Shown: positions 1 to 10,562, numbered from the stretch's first letter. The stretch: DNA of 37,546 bases from Chara braunii (GCA_003427395.1 BFEA01000043.1:4564696-4602241); one strand, 5' to 3'. Program-made: numbers and translations. The notes: generated by a model not told the origin, from the sequence alone.

Positions 1-2
1 CT

Positions 3-89
3 AGGTCCCACTTGCACGAATTAAGAGATACTGACCGTAGATAGCAAAGATCAACGGCCGAAATCTCCTAATTTGCGCAAGTGGGACCT
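3..89. repeat. Short foldback element, ~27-bp inverted arms
   Basis: The arms at 3-29 and 63-89 are inverted copies, each beginning AGGTCCCACTTGC on its own strand, with about 23 of 27 positions matching. The spacer is about 33 bp, so the segment folds into one hairpin. This is the form of a very short MITE or a solo foldback. No coding capacity is present. A related AGGTCCCACT motif recurs near 13292 without a partner arm. Confidence 0.7.
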
Positions 90-137
90 TGCCCCGGAAT
101 GACGGTGCTGGGAGCATTACCCAGGGGCGTGGTCGCA

Positions 138-275
138 CAGCAAAGAGGATCGGATAGAATGCCTGAATCTGGACAATTTTATGGAGATGTGCAGGAAATC
201 GAGATTGAACTGCTTTTCTGCATCTCTGCTTAAAACACATCCAGATTCAGGAGCTCAATCCTATCCTTTTTGCTG
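138..275. repeat. Imperfect inverted repeat, ~36-bp arms
   Basis: The segment at 138-173 (starting CAGCAAAGAGGATCGGATAG) and the reverse complement of 240-275 match at most positions, enclosing about 66 bp. It lies directly after the hairpin at 3-89, so the two may be parts of one larger decayed foldback element cut by the window edge. Confidence 0.55.
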
Positions 276-402
276 GTAAGACCTCGGCCCCAGTATCGCT
301 TTGTCAAACCTTCTTACTATCTAGAGTAACTGCTGGGACCAGGTGCCCTCCTTAGCCCCTCTCAGCCTTGAGGGCTGTCTGAAACTGAACCTGCTGTAGC
401 TA

Positions 403-565
403 CCTTCTTCCCCCGAATACAATGTACGTTTTTTTTTTTTTTTTTTTTTTTTCTTGAATTTCGACTCATGGCCACCACTTAGGGTGATTATAGCTGTGTA
501 TAGATTGAAAGATACCCCAAAAAATACAGCTACAATGACGGTACGTTGTATTCAGGGGAAGAAGG
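403..565. mobile_element. MITE-like foldback element, 26-bp TIRs
   Basis: The arms at 403-428 and 540-565 are inverted copies with about two mismatches; each carries CCTTCTTCCCC and GAATACAA. Inside are a 24-bp poly-T run and a second, inner inverted pair around the TAGCTGT motif. There is no ORF. A shortened relative lies at 3906-3963, showing that this family is repeated. Non-autonomous DNA transposon is the best reading; the superfamily cannot be told from the ends. Confidence 0.65.
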
Positions 566-680
566 TAGGGCTGATGAGCGATGATCCCACAATAGCTCCC
601 AATATCCTACCGGTAGTCTGTTTTTTTTTTTTTTTTTTTTTTTTTTAAGTGTAGTCTGTTTTTCACATTCTGTGAGCGTC

Positions 681-931
681 GCGCCTCGCTCCACTACTCT
701 GCAAATGTGCAAAAAGAGAGTGAATCTTCCTCTAGAACATCGAAAGATACACCCCCATGATTTTTGTCTTATTGTCTTATGTGCATTTCTAGAGTAGTGG
801 AGCGAGGCCCATTGGGCGTCGCTGCACTACTCTTGACATGCGCAAAAGACAAACATCATGGCCGTGTATCTTTCCATATTCTAGCGGAAGATTCACTCTC
901 CTTTTGCACATTTCCAGAGTAGTTCAGAGAG
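681..931. mobile_element. Head-to-head dimer of a ~125-bp MITE
   Basis: The left unit (about 681-808) and right unit (about 816-931) are inverted copies over nearly their whole length. Each unit also has its own inverted ends of about 25 bp: CTCCACTACTCT at 688-699 faces AGAGTAGTGGAG at 791-802, and related versions bound the right unit. The result is a palindrome of palindromes without coding capacity. Substitutions are spread over both arms, so the dimer is not recent. Confidence 0.7.
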
Positions 932-1611
932 GACCATTGTCTGTGCACTTCCCGTGAAAATTTGGCCAATTCCTGGGCACTGCACAGGGCGTGGGCCACA
1001 CCATTCCCGCCACCTCTGTTTTTTTCTCTCTCAATTCTGTTTTTTTTTTTTGTTGTTGTTCTTTTTCTTTTTCTTTTTTTTCCCAGTTCTGTTTTTCAAC
1101 CGCGAAAGGAGATAGCCCCGCGTATGGCCTCGCTGTATCACTCATAATAAATGTGTGTATTCCCAATAAATAAATAATGAATGTGTGTACACAGTGCAAA
1201 TCCTCTCGCTTTTATTCGGTTTTCTTGTCTTTTTTTTTTTGTTTTGTTTTTTCCGTTCTTTTTCCTGTCTGTCATCCTTGTCCTGGCTCCTCTCTGGGGC
1301 CTGGACCTATTAGCGAAGTATTCTACCACTTCGTTCAGGATTTCGATCACGTGTGGCCTCGAGTGACACAGTACGGCCGTCGGGATCTCGACGATATCGA
1401 CGGCCTGGTAGTTTCCGAGCGGGGACTGTAAAGATGCCCACCTCCCGTCCAATGAGATGCGTCGGGAAAAAAAAAAAAAACAAAGTTGGACTAACTTGGA
1501 CATGATAGCTCGTGGCTTTGCGCGGGCGGGAAGTCTGGATTTTATGAGCTCTCAAGGGGGGGGGTTGATTTCCAGACTTCGTTTTTTTTTTTTTTTTGGC
1601 TCTGAGAAATA
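932..1611. other. Non-coding spacer rich in poly-T and pyrimidine tracts
   Basis: Several T-rich runs (around 1016-1090, 1230-1260 and 1581-1597), one A run (about 1468-1481) and one G run (about 1557-1564) occur here. The only open frames run through these simple tracts and have Phe/Ser/Lys-only composition. I find no gene, RNA or clear mobile element in this stretch. Confidence 0.6.
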
Positions 1612-2226
1612 GGGCCTCGTTAGACACTCCTTACGAGTTCCTTGAGCCACAAGGAAATGTCCTTGTGGTTTTTTAGGGGAATTTGCGGCGTCGTTCCACT
1701 CATCCTTGGGGACCTCCCCCGAGGATGTTTCCTTGTGGCTTCCCCGCGGCCATTTTCATACGTAAATTAGTGACCGTGGGGTTGGTCGTCCTTGGTCCAG
1801 CTTCTTTTGTCCGTGTGGAGGCGGCGTGGTCCAGCGACGCGAGGCGGGAAACGGCAGACGGCGGGCGACGTGAAAAGAAATTTAACCCCAAGGGCGTGGG
1901 CATTTGAAATTCGAAATTCGAATGACTGCTGCGACGACGACGACAACGTGTGGCTGGCGGCGCGAGGACGGCGTTCTGCGGAAAGTGGCTCAGCGGCGGT
2001 GGAGGTTCCGTCCCGAGGCCGTCGCGAGTGCGCGGGCAGCGCGTGGTGTGTCCATCGCCGTGGACCTTTGCACACGTCGACTGCGCCTTGCTCCTCATTT
2101 CCGTGCGCGGGATTGTAAGCAGAGAAAAGGGGCCACCTTTCGACGGACGTCTTCGGCTTCTTCGTCGGGTGCGGAAGGACGACACAGACGGCAGCGGAGC
2201 GACGGGTCTGTGTCCACGTCACGGCT

Positions 2227-2562
2227 ATGGAGGGCGGCGGAGAGGGTAGACGTGATGTGTTGACGCCTCGTGAGCTGCAGGCCGTGGCGGCGGTCGTGTC
2301 CACAATTGTTCTTCGATGTCAGCAGGAGAGGACGCTGGGGCGACTGAAGGAGCAGTTGCGCGCGCGTAAAAGGAGGACATTGACGCAAGGTCCGGATGAT
2401 GGGGCCGAATACGTGGCGACGTCGGAGGTTGTTGTTCAGTTGTGCTACGCGTTGGGTTGCGGAGTGATTCCTCGTGCGACGCCGCAGTGGTGGGTGAAGC
2501 GCAGGACAGGAGGCACGTGGGAAGACCTCAGGCAATGCAACGACGCGACAGACGTGGGCAGA
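2227..2562 (+). pseudogene. PIF/Harbinger transposase, N-terminal fragment
   Basis: The ATG at 2227 opens a frame whose first ~112 residues align with the start of the transposase at 34287 on minus. Shared features are a start MEG/MED, a basic helix-rich segment, then the block TPQWWVKRRTGGTWEDL, against TPRWWIQRRNDGTWQDL in the other copy, followed by a DATD motif. After about 2562 the similarity stops. The frame stays open to 2928 as Glu/Gln/Asp-rich sequence that is mostly antisense to the partner gene. No DDE residues are present, so it cannot act as a transposase. The ATG lies 615 bp inside the left TIR. Confidence 0.65.
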
Positions 2563-2613
2563 CCCCGCACTGCGTTGCCGATTGCTCGCTCCGGAGGTTG
2601 TGGCTGCCGGTCT

Positions 2614-2778
2614 GCCATTGGCAAGTCGTCGATCTATCCTGTCGGCTTTCTTGGAAGATCTCCTTCTGCGAGCCGCGGCCGGGATGAGGCCGACGAAACA
2701 CGCATGGAAGAAGACAACGACGAGAAGCAGCACGACGACCAGGAGCAGCAGAGGCAGCCTATGCAGCAGGTCGGCCAT
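2614..2778 (-). pseudogene. N-terminal remnant of the Myb-type partner gene
   Basis: Read on minus from the ATG at 2778, the product begins MADLLHR. A Leu/Val-rich hydrophobic stretch of about 20-25 residues follows (residues 8-32), then a basic cluster RRRRSSKK at 37-44. The partner protein at 14651 starts with the same order: MAD, a Leu-rich hydrophobic stretch, then Arg/Lys. That parallel is the reason for this call. The minus frame continues open to 2095, but beyond about 2614 I see no family similarity, and it overlaps the transposase fragment in antisense. The ATG lies 617 bp inside the right TIR, almost the same as the transposase ATG from the left TIR. Confidence 0.45.
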
Positions 2779-3395
2779 GTAAGGGCCGCTGAAAGGGCAA
2801 CAAACCGACGTCAGCGGTCGACCGTCCAACGAACAAGCCCATTGACACAAGAAAGATCGGTGGAAGATCTGTGCTCCAATGTGCGAGATGTGACGACAAA
2901 CGAAGAAAACGACGATCTTCTGCAATGAAACTGTCGTCGTCGAAAGCAGCGCCGGCTCAGAAAAGCATTCGAATTTCGAACCGTTGTCGACGATCGCCCC
3001 CCGCAACAGACCGTAGGACGCCAGCCGGCAAATCGCGTAGACGGACGAAGGCCTCACGCGAACGGTGACCGTTTGGAGCCGTTGGGGCGCCGTGCAGATT
3101 TTGGAGGCAGGGATGTTCGTGCTCCCTTTCATTGGACCACGTCTGGACCACCCTCGAACCGAAATTGTGCGTCGACGCATGCCTTCGCCGCTCCGAATTT
3201 CACGCTTCCTTGTGCTCCGCGGGACCTCGGGAGGTGCCTTGGGGGTTAGGAAAACATGGTTGTGGCCACAAGGACGCCTCAAGGAAATCTCCTTGTGGTG
3301 TTTTCACTTTTTTTTTCGAGAATCGTCCCCAAGGACAGGTGGAACGATCATTTCCTTGTGGATTTCGGGTCCACAAGGAGTGCCTAACAAGGCCC

Positions 3396-3801
3396 ATAGA
3401 ACTTGAAATGTAAAATTTTGATATCGTGGTGGATCTGATAGGAACGCTTCCGCGTTTGTTGGATGGCCTGTTAGAGGCATCATGAGATACATGGGGATAA
3501 ATGTATCCCTATAGCCATTACTTGTTCATCCTCGTGGTTTTCTTCGAGGACACATTTTATTGCCAGGGTACATCACTCTAAGGACTTACGTGAAGGAGAT
3601 CGTACCAACCGATGAATTCGGGTGCACAGCTGTTCTTCATACTTTTAGGTGCTATTTCAATTCACTTTAAATCAGAAAACGATCCATTCATGCAAATAAA
3701 AAATCACTTTGTATTTTCCAAAAAAACATAAAATTGCGTCACACGTAGTAGAATACTTCGCTAGTGGGCCCAGGCCCCTAGGGGCGTCCTCGAACACCAA
3801 C
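3396..3801. other. Spacer without a recognisable gene
   Basis: This AT-richer stretch follows the right end of the Harbinger-type element. I see no long frame, tandem repeat or inverted repeat that stands out. Confidence 0.5.
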
Positions 3802-3872
3802 TGTCCTAGCTCAGTTGGTACACCGCTGAAGTCTTGAAATGCAGTCCCAAATTCGAACTCTAGTGGCAGCAG
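3802..3872 (+). repeat. tRNA-like SINE head (A and B boxes)
   Basis: TAGCTCAGTTGG at about 3808-3819 fits an RNA polymerase III A box. AATTCGAACTC at about 3850-3860 fits a B box, at the ~40-bp spacing of a tRNA. The acceptor and D-stem pairings are broken and no CCA-compatible 3' end is seen, so this is not a working tRNA. A tRNA-derived SINE or tRNA pseudogene is the best reading. The body downstream is short and runs into a foldback element at 3906. Confidence 0.5.
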
Positions 3873-3905
3873 AGTATTAAGACCGCAATTCTGAAGTACC
3901 TACTC

Positions 3906-3963
3906 TTCTTCCCCGAATATCCAATACAGCTATAATGATGGTACATTGTATTCGGGGGAAGAA
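3906..3963. mobile_element. Shortened copy of the 403-565 foldback family
   Basis: Arms TTCTTCCCCGAATA (3906-3919) and TATTCGGGGGAAGAA (3949-3963) are inverted. The right part, 3923-3963, matches the right end of the element at 403-565 (its positions about 524-564) with only a few substitutions. This looks like a deletion derivative that keeps one end plus a short opposite arm. Confidence 0.6.
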
Positions 3964-4015
3964 TGGGGTAGGACCAGCCAGTTCAAATGATGATATCTCA
4001 AGGCCGAAGCCCTTT

Positions 4016-4934
4016 TGCAAGGAAGATGAGCGATAACGAACTTCAGAAATCAAACAGCATCATACACAATAGATCAGACAGTCGTGACCTCGAACCAACA
4101 GCAGAATTGCATCACGAGTCTCACCAAATAAGGACACACCAAGAGCTCATAATTGACAATGTTGAAATAGTCTCATCATCATCATCAACGAAGAACCAAT
4201 GTTCATATCCTATCTGGCGCTCGGCGCCCAGACTACAGATGGCAAATCCTATCTAGCCTACTCTACAATGTCGTTGGATGACGTCAACAACTTCATTGAA
4301 GTATGAGCAGATCTCGGACAATGTCGTCGCTTCTAGCACCAGGTATGTCTCTCGTATCACCCACAACCTCGTTCCCCAACTCACAGATGCCACTTGCACC
4401 CAAGGACCACCCTGCGCCCCATCTAGCTTACAGCAGCGCAGCTCGACTATGGCTGCCTGCTCCTCCCAGCTCGCCCGTGAGTGCGTGAGCCTGGCACGCG
4501 ATAGCGCAGCAGCGCTTGCGCACAAAGTAGTCACTGCCCGAATATCCAGGCAGGCCCTTTGCTATATGGAAGTGGCCTGCCTGCTGCTGCGCTGGGCCTG
4601 TTCCAAGAAGCTTTCGGTAGGCCCCGGTAGGCTGAGGCCCAGACAACGAATTGGCCCAGGGCCGTCGACAGTTACCTGTGCCCAACTGCCCACAACCTGA
4701 GTTGGGCCTATGCTGCGAATCTCGCCCAGGGCCTGACTCAGATGCATTTGATAAAGGAACCCAAGGCCTGGGCGCTTCCAACTAACTCGCGTTGTGCAAC
4801 TGCCTGAATTTTCCCTAGTTGCGAAGTAGTCCAAAATAGGCCTCTGAGGGTCTGTCGGGCCTGCCTTCACTTAGGGAGGCCGACGCTGTTGCAAATAGGG
4901 CCCAATGGGGCTTATCGAGGCCTTGTGCCTCGCA
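4016..4934 (-). repeat. 3' LTR of the Ty3/gypsy element
   Basis: It begins TGCAAGGAAGATG and ends GTGCCTCGCA on the plus strand and is the direct counterpart of 11838-12757. Because the element lies on minus, this left copy is the 3' LTR. Short open frames seen inside it on both strands are also disrupted or shifted between the two LTRs and are not taken as genes. Confidence 0.92.
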
Positions 4935-4945
4935 TTCCCTCCTCC
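4935..4945 (-). other. Polypurine tract
   Basis: On minus it reads GGAGGAGGGAA directly before the 3' LTR. This is the expected site and composition for plus-strand DNA priming during reverse transcription. Confidence 0.8.
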
Positions 4946-4970
4946 ATACTTCGCTAGGCCTATGAGAAGT

Positions 4971-7900
4971 TCAGTCTTCGATAATTTGGCGCTTTCCTTT
5001 CCGTAGAGACTTCTCATAATGAGCAACTACCTGTGGAGTGGTCTGCATCAGTTCCTCCCTTGTGAACCCTTTGTCCTCCTTTGGATCAGTGTGATGTCTG
5101 AACTAAACTCGATACTGCAGCTTCGGTTTCGGAGGACGTCCTCTGCCTGTTGGTTTTGGAACTGGCATCTCCCGGTGGTCAACAATATCATCGATGTCGA
5201 CCTCTCCATCCATGGTTGGGGGCAGCATAGAGCGACGAGAGGGAAACTGGTCAGTTTCTTTGAATGGTGCAAGCTTGGAAGCGTGAAAAACGGGGTACGT
5301 ACGTAAGTGAACAGGGATGCGAATAACATAAGATGGCCCATCCGGTCCATTACCAACAACATCCAGAACCTCCCATGGTCCAAAGTACTGTGGCATGAGC
5401 TTGCGGGAGATCTCGTGCTCCTGTCCCAGTTCTGAGGACTTGACCCAGACTCTTTCTCCTACCTGGAACATGGATGGCGGTGGTGTTTGTTCTCAGACTC
5501 TATCATCGCCACCTGTGTCTTGTGCATCTGTTCAACAGCCTGCTGCATCAGCTGCTCATATCGGTGAGCAAACTCTAAAGTCCCTGGTGCAGCAGAGGGC
5601 TGGTTCTCAGGTAGTAAGAAATTCAAGGGCAGTCTAGGCCTAGAGGTTAATAGCAGACTATTCGGGCTCACGACCGCGTTGTTGTACAGGCTGGCAAGGA
5701 GAGCAAGTTTCTAATCCCAGTCTACCTGATTTGGCTTGATGTAATGCCTCAGCAAGTGTTGTACAGCGCGGTTCAACTGTTTTGCTTGTCCATTTGTCTC
5801 GGGATGGTTTTCGGATGTCATCTGCAGCTGCGTTCCCTATTCTGCAGCCGCGGCTTTCCACAGTTCACTTGTGAATCGCACATCACGGTCACTGACTATA
5901 GACTTTGGCAATCCAAAATCTCTAACCCAGTTCTCTTTGAACAATTTAATCACATGCTCAGTCTTCGTTGTCTCCGGCATTGCAACTAACCTAGCGTACT
6001 TACTAAACCTATCCATGATAACAAAGATGTGTCTCATTCCGCTCTTTCTGGTGACCAGCGTGTCCATGAAGTCCATAGATAGGCTCTCACCGGACCTTTC
6101 CGGAATCGGAAGGGGCTTGAGGAGCCCAAGAGGGGCCTGCGTACGGGGCTTGTCTCTCTGACAGACCTGACAAGTCTCCACGTACAGCTTAGCATCTCTC
6201 ATCATCATGGGCCACCAGAACAGTTGCAGCAGATTGGCCGCAATCTTTTTGAAACCAAAATGTCCCGTGCCATCATGACACTCTCCTAAAAATAAATTGT
6301 GCAAAGACTCTCTATTTGGGACACAATCGTTTATTCCCTGCCTTCTCAAGGAACAACAAGCCGTTGACCAACTCAAACTCGGCAGAAGTTTTTTTATCCT
6401 TCGCCTCAAGTCTGCGTATGATCTCAGACATGAACTGGTCCTCGCGATAGGCTTCCACCAAAGAGCGAGTAACATCGTCCGTAAGATCGAACTCAGTAAT
6501 CAGCGCACCTGAGAAATCAGGTCTACGCGACAAGGCATCAACAACCTTATTGTACTCCCCTTTCAAGTACTGCGGGTCAAAGTCATACTGCTCAATGACT
6601 TCGATCCAATGCTTCAGACCGTCAGAGAGCACCGACTAAGTTCTCATCTCAAAATATGATGATCAATCCTGAGGATGAAGAACCTCCCACGGAGATAGTG
6701 CCTCCAATGGGTCAGAGCCTTGTAAACCGCATAGAGTTCCTTCTCATAGATGGACTTGGCCAACTTCTGAGACGGCATTTTCTTGGACATGTCCTCAATT
6801 GGCCTCAACTTTTCTCCCTCCTGTTGTGCAAGTACGGCGCCTATGCTATATTGACTAGCATCCGTAATTACTATAAATAGCTTGTCAGGATCAGGAAGTT
6901 TCAAGACCTCATGATGCATCAATGCATGCTTCAGATGCCTGAAAGCAGCCTCGCACTTGTCTGTCCACTCCCATGGGGTGTCAAGGTGGGTCAGGTCAGT
7001 CAAAGGGGCGGCAACTATGCTATAGTTGTTCACAAAATTGCGATAGTAGCCGGTCATCCCTAAGAAAGACCTCATCTCAGTCACAGACTGAGGACGAGGC
7101 TAGTCACGAATGCTGTCCACCTTCGCGTCATCGGGCTTTAATCCATCCGCGGAAATCTCATGACCCAAGTACAAGACACGGGTGCGTCCAAACTCGCATT
7201 TCTCACCGTTAATCTTGAAATTGTGCTGTCGCAGAAGACTAAGGACTTTGTCCAAGTGCGCAACGTGCTCCTCGACAGTCTTACTAAAAATAACTATGTC
7301 ATCGAGGTACACGATGACAAACTTATCCAAGTAGTCATGGAATATCCGATTCATAGTGTGCTGAAAGGTGTCGGGAGCATTGCAAGGGTCAAAAGACATC
7401 ACCACAAACTCGTACAGACTGTACCTGGTCTGAAATGCGGTTTTGTGTTGATCCTCAGGCCGGATTGCAATCTGATGGTACCCGGACTCCATATCTATTT
7501 ACCGAAGTACCGACACCCTTGCACTCTATCTAGCAAATCATCGATGCGCGGTATGGGCTCTCTGTTCTTGACAGTGATGGCATTGAGGCCCCTATAGTCA
7601 ATGCACATCCTATGTGTTCCTTCCTTTTTCTTAGGTACAAATAGGACTGGTGAACCATAAGGAGAAACACTCGGCCGGATCCAACTCTTTTCTACGAGTT
7701 CCTTGAGTTGTCGGTGAAGCTCATCAAGCTCGCCTGGAGACATTCGGTAGATCCTACCCTTCAGGATACTAGACCCTGGGATAATCTCTATCGCATGGAC
7801 GACCTCCCTCTCAACAACCCCTATCGGCTCTTCAAATAGATCAGGGTACTTAGCGACTACTCCCTCTATCTCCGGCGACATTTTCACCGGCTCGCTTGCG

Positions 7901-8480
7901 GCAGAGACATAAACTAGATACATGCCCTCCTCTTGATTTTGCTTATAGTAATTATAGATTGCGGCCGCACACATGCATCTGTGGGACTCAATCAGACTAC
8001 TAGCTTTAAACTTATGTAATTTGGCAGTCCCTCCACCTGACAAAGTGTGTTTGACCACTTTTCGGTCCCAGTCAAACTGGGGATGTGCCACAGAGAGGTA
8101 GTACATACCTAACAAGATATCCATGGGGAGATCGTCACTCACTAGGAACAAGACACAATGTCTCAGTTCCCCTCCTGCATACGGGAAACAACACTCAACA
8201 TCCTGAAGGTAGTAGTTGACTACCATGCGCTGTTTGTTGGCACAGGTCGACCCAGGCGTTGCACTTGCCCCTGTAAGCGCAGCCTCTCAACGCACGCGCG
8301 ACTGATGAAGTTTCGTATCGAGCAAGTGTCATAATAGGCCCCGGCCTTGCGGCCGCCAATGACCACCTCGCTGACGAACATCACACCCTTAGGAGTTTTG
8401 ACTAATGTCGTCCAAGAAGCTAGCGGGTCTGATCTAGACCACTCCTCCGCTAACTCCTCTAAGGACTCAAACACATTCAT
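4971..8480 (-). pseudogene. pol: Ty3/gypsy pol polyprotein, multiply disrupted
   Basis: Protease region at about 8480-8220: the active-site triplet reads D-T-C in YYDTCSIRNFIS where D-S/T-G is usual. RT spans about 7960-7100 with [14 protein letters not shown] and YLDD (about 7309-7298). RNase H is at about 6960-6640 with ITDASQYSIGAVLAQ. Integrase zinc finger at about 6300-6170 ends CQVCQ; the core keeps D in SMDFMDTL, D in IVSDRDVRF and E in HPETNGQ. The C-terminal part from 5471 (FQVGERVWV, YFGPWEVL, ending near 4971) matches a chromovirus tail. Lesions: frameshift near 8222-8300; stop 7495-7497 with a shift; TAG 7100-7102; shift near 6644; shift near 6320; TAG 5837-5839; TAG 5711-5713; shift near 5465; TAG 5103-5105. 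The genuine terminal stop is at 4971-4973. Confidence 0.9.
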
Positions 8481-8605
8481 CGAACAGAGGTTCGATTAGT
8501 CTGAACGTGTTTGCAGGACGACTATGGAGTCAGTAGCTTGGGCCATCTCTCAAGATGGTGAGGGTGTATCCACCACCTCGACGCTAGGAGGAACAACTAC
8601 TATTC

Positions 8606-10562
8606 CTACTGGCCCGACGTGTTTCCCGGAGCAGTGCCTAAAGTGTTAGCAACATTGCTACCGACGAAAGCGGAGGATCCTACCACCTGCCCCATCATAG
8701 GCGGGATCTTCTCGGTCACCTTTTTGTTATGGCACTTGAATTGGCTATGACCATATTGGCCACAACGAATGCAAGCTTGTCGGGCGTACCAGTCTCTCCA
8801 CACGTCCTTAGTGAGACCCGCTTTCTCCCATGGAGGAGCGTTGGGGTCAACTTGACTTTTTGACCGGGAACCTCCTCGGCGTCTACCGGTCGCCTTTCCT
8901 TTCTGAGCTACGGCAGTGACTACTACACCCTCTGAAGCTTCCACGCTGCCTGCCTCTGAACCAACTCCCGCCTGAAACTCATCGTCCAATTCGATGGTGG
9001 AACCATCATTGTCGACGAACATAATGCGGCCCTTTGCCTTCCAGTTGGGAGGCAGTGTCTTCTTCCTACCATCCGCCGTGGGATTATGTCCATGCCATAT
9101 CTTTGCCTCCAGGTCTAGGGCCTTCTTACTGACCGAGGGAAAGTTGTGCATATTGATGTTGGCCTCACCTGCCAACTGATTCCTGAGAGGCATGGGAAAG
9201 CATCTCAGGTAGGAGGTGAGTAAGGCCTGGGGGTCATAGCGCACCCCAGGGACACAGATCAGACGCTCTACAGCGTCAGTGGCTTCCCTTACTGACTTGA
9301 ACTGCCTCGTATGCAGTATCAGGATCGCGTCAGTGGCTTTTTGGGTCTCCCGAGGATCATGCCACCTGTCTTCCACCATCTTGAGAAAGTCCTCCAATGT
9401 CTGGTGGGCTGCCCAAGCGCGGAAGTCATGACCGTACCCCTGTAACTGCACTAAACCACTCAACCATCTTGCTGCACTACCCTCTAGGTAGGATGCAGCC
9501 ACAAGCACTTCCTCGTGCGGCAAGGTAAGTTTACACTTGATGTAGACCGACACTGCCCTCAACCAAGTGTCAAGGTCTTCGCCCCAGGGCCTCTTATCCC
9601 CTGTGAAGGGCTTAGGAGCAGCGATGGTCGTCTTTGGTACCTACTGACTCTGTCCCGGTCCCTGCATCACTCCGGGTTGTGGACCCTGGGGTGAAGGTTG
9701 TTGCACTTACTGTTGGGGTTGTGTACCCTGTTGTGCAGGCTGCCCGCTAACGGCAACCTGAGACGGTATTTGGGAGAACATTGTCTGTACAAGAACTTGC
9801 AAACTAGGACCTGCTGAGAACCCGCCTGTCAAGGGCATACCCAGGGAAACGGGCTGGACCGATGCTGGAGCTGTAAATTGGGATACCCCAGTCACCGGTG
9901 GGACGAAAGGAGGAGGTTGTACAACGGGTCAGGCACCTGGCCCGAATGGCGATGGCGCAGCCTGCGCTCGTCCGACCAATACGGCCAGACTCTGTTGAAT
10001 GTCCTGAAGGAAAGCCATCTGGTGGTCCTGCATTTCAACTACATCTAGCAGGACGGACCGTATGATCCTCACATCGTCACTCATGTGCATCAAGTCCATC
10101 TCCTCTAACTCACTAACGTCCGCTTGCCTCCGCTGCATCCTGGTTCTTCTCCTAATCATTTTCTCTTTCTCTGCCTTAATCTCCTAATGTCTGTTGTAGC
10201 TGTGCCTCGCGAATCGCTGCTCGCTGTATGGCGACCTCCTCGGGGGCCAGCACTATTGGCTGGCTTGCCAGAACGCCAGTAGACTGACTCTGGGTCTGTG
10301 CGACCGTTGACCCTACAGATCATGAACTGCTAGTCTGGGAATTCTGCTGCGCAGAAGTGGCCTTGGTTGCTGAAGCAGCGGCTTCACTTACGAACGCCCT
10401 GTTGGCCTCTGCTGCTCTGGCTCTCCTCTGCTGCTGCTGCCTCTCCCTACGCTGGCGGAACAGATATATGTCACCCTCTGGTCCTAATGCCAAATGGGCA
10501 ACTGGGCGTCTGGCCGATCGCAAGACCTGGTCGTCCTCTCTAGTGTCCTCCCTGTCGCTCAT
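8606..10562 (-). pseudogene. gag: Ty3/gypsy gag, multiply disrupted
   Basis: The frame starts at the ATG at 10562 (MSDREDTREDD), with an Arg/Gln-rich segment REAQL-type coiled region and a Gln/Pro-rich linker. The capsid-like part at about 9600-9000 contains YLEGSAARWL and LEDFLKMVEDRW, features of retrotransposon gag. The CCHC zinc knuckle CIRCGQYGHSQFKC (C-X2-C-X4-H-X4-C) near 8770-8730 would bind nucleic acid. Gag normally forms the particle that packages the element RNA. Breaks are TGA 10320-10322, a frameshift near 10180-10190, TGA 9929-9931, TAA 9707-9709 and TAG 9641-9643; the last ~320 codons before the stop at 8606 are open. Several stops sit where Gln or Arg codons would be, consistent with C-to-T changes. 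Confidence 0.88.

Larger units (their letters stand above)
1612..3395 (+). mobile_element. PIF/Harbinger-type element with internal deletion
   Basis: The left end at 1612 reads GGGCCTCGTTAGACACTCCTT. The right end, read inward from 3395, matches 19 of those first 21 bases. ATA directly flanks both sides (1609-1611 and 3396-3398), the 3-bp duplication length expected of PIF/Harbinger, although TTA or TAA is usual. Both ends carry several copies of a subterminal motif based on CCACAAGGA/TCCTTGTGG, plus a shared block containing CGTTCCAC and TCCTTGGGGAC. An inner inverted pair (about 1910-1924 and 2966-2980) uses TTCGAAATTCGAA-type sequence. The interior keeps a transposase N-terminus on plus and a partner-protein N-terminus on minus, but neither catalytic core nor Myb domain. 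It is therefore a non-autonomous deletion derivative. Confidence 0.75.

Noticed and set aside
962-1199. Short frames rich in Phe, Ser or Lys
   Set aside because: They are translations of poly-T and poly-A tracts.
2095-3282. 395-codon minus-strand open frame across the 1.8-kb element
   Set aside because: Only the part starting at 2778 resembles a family protein. The rest is antisense to the transposase fragment or to subterminal repeats, so it is not one gene.
3987-4256. Plus-strand frame in the left LTR, also present in the right LTR
   Set aside because: It is LTR sequence of a minus-strand element; the frame ends differently in the two LTRs.
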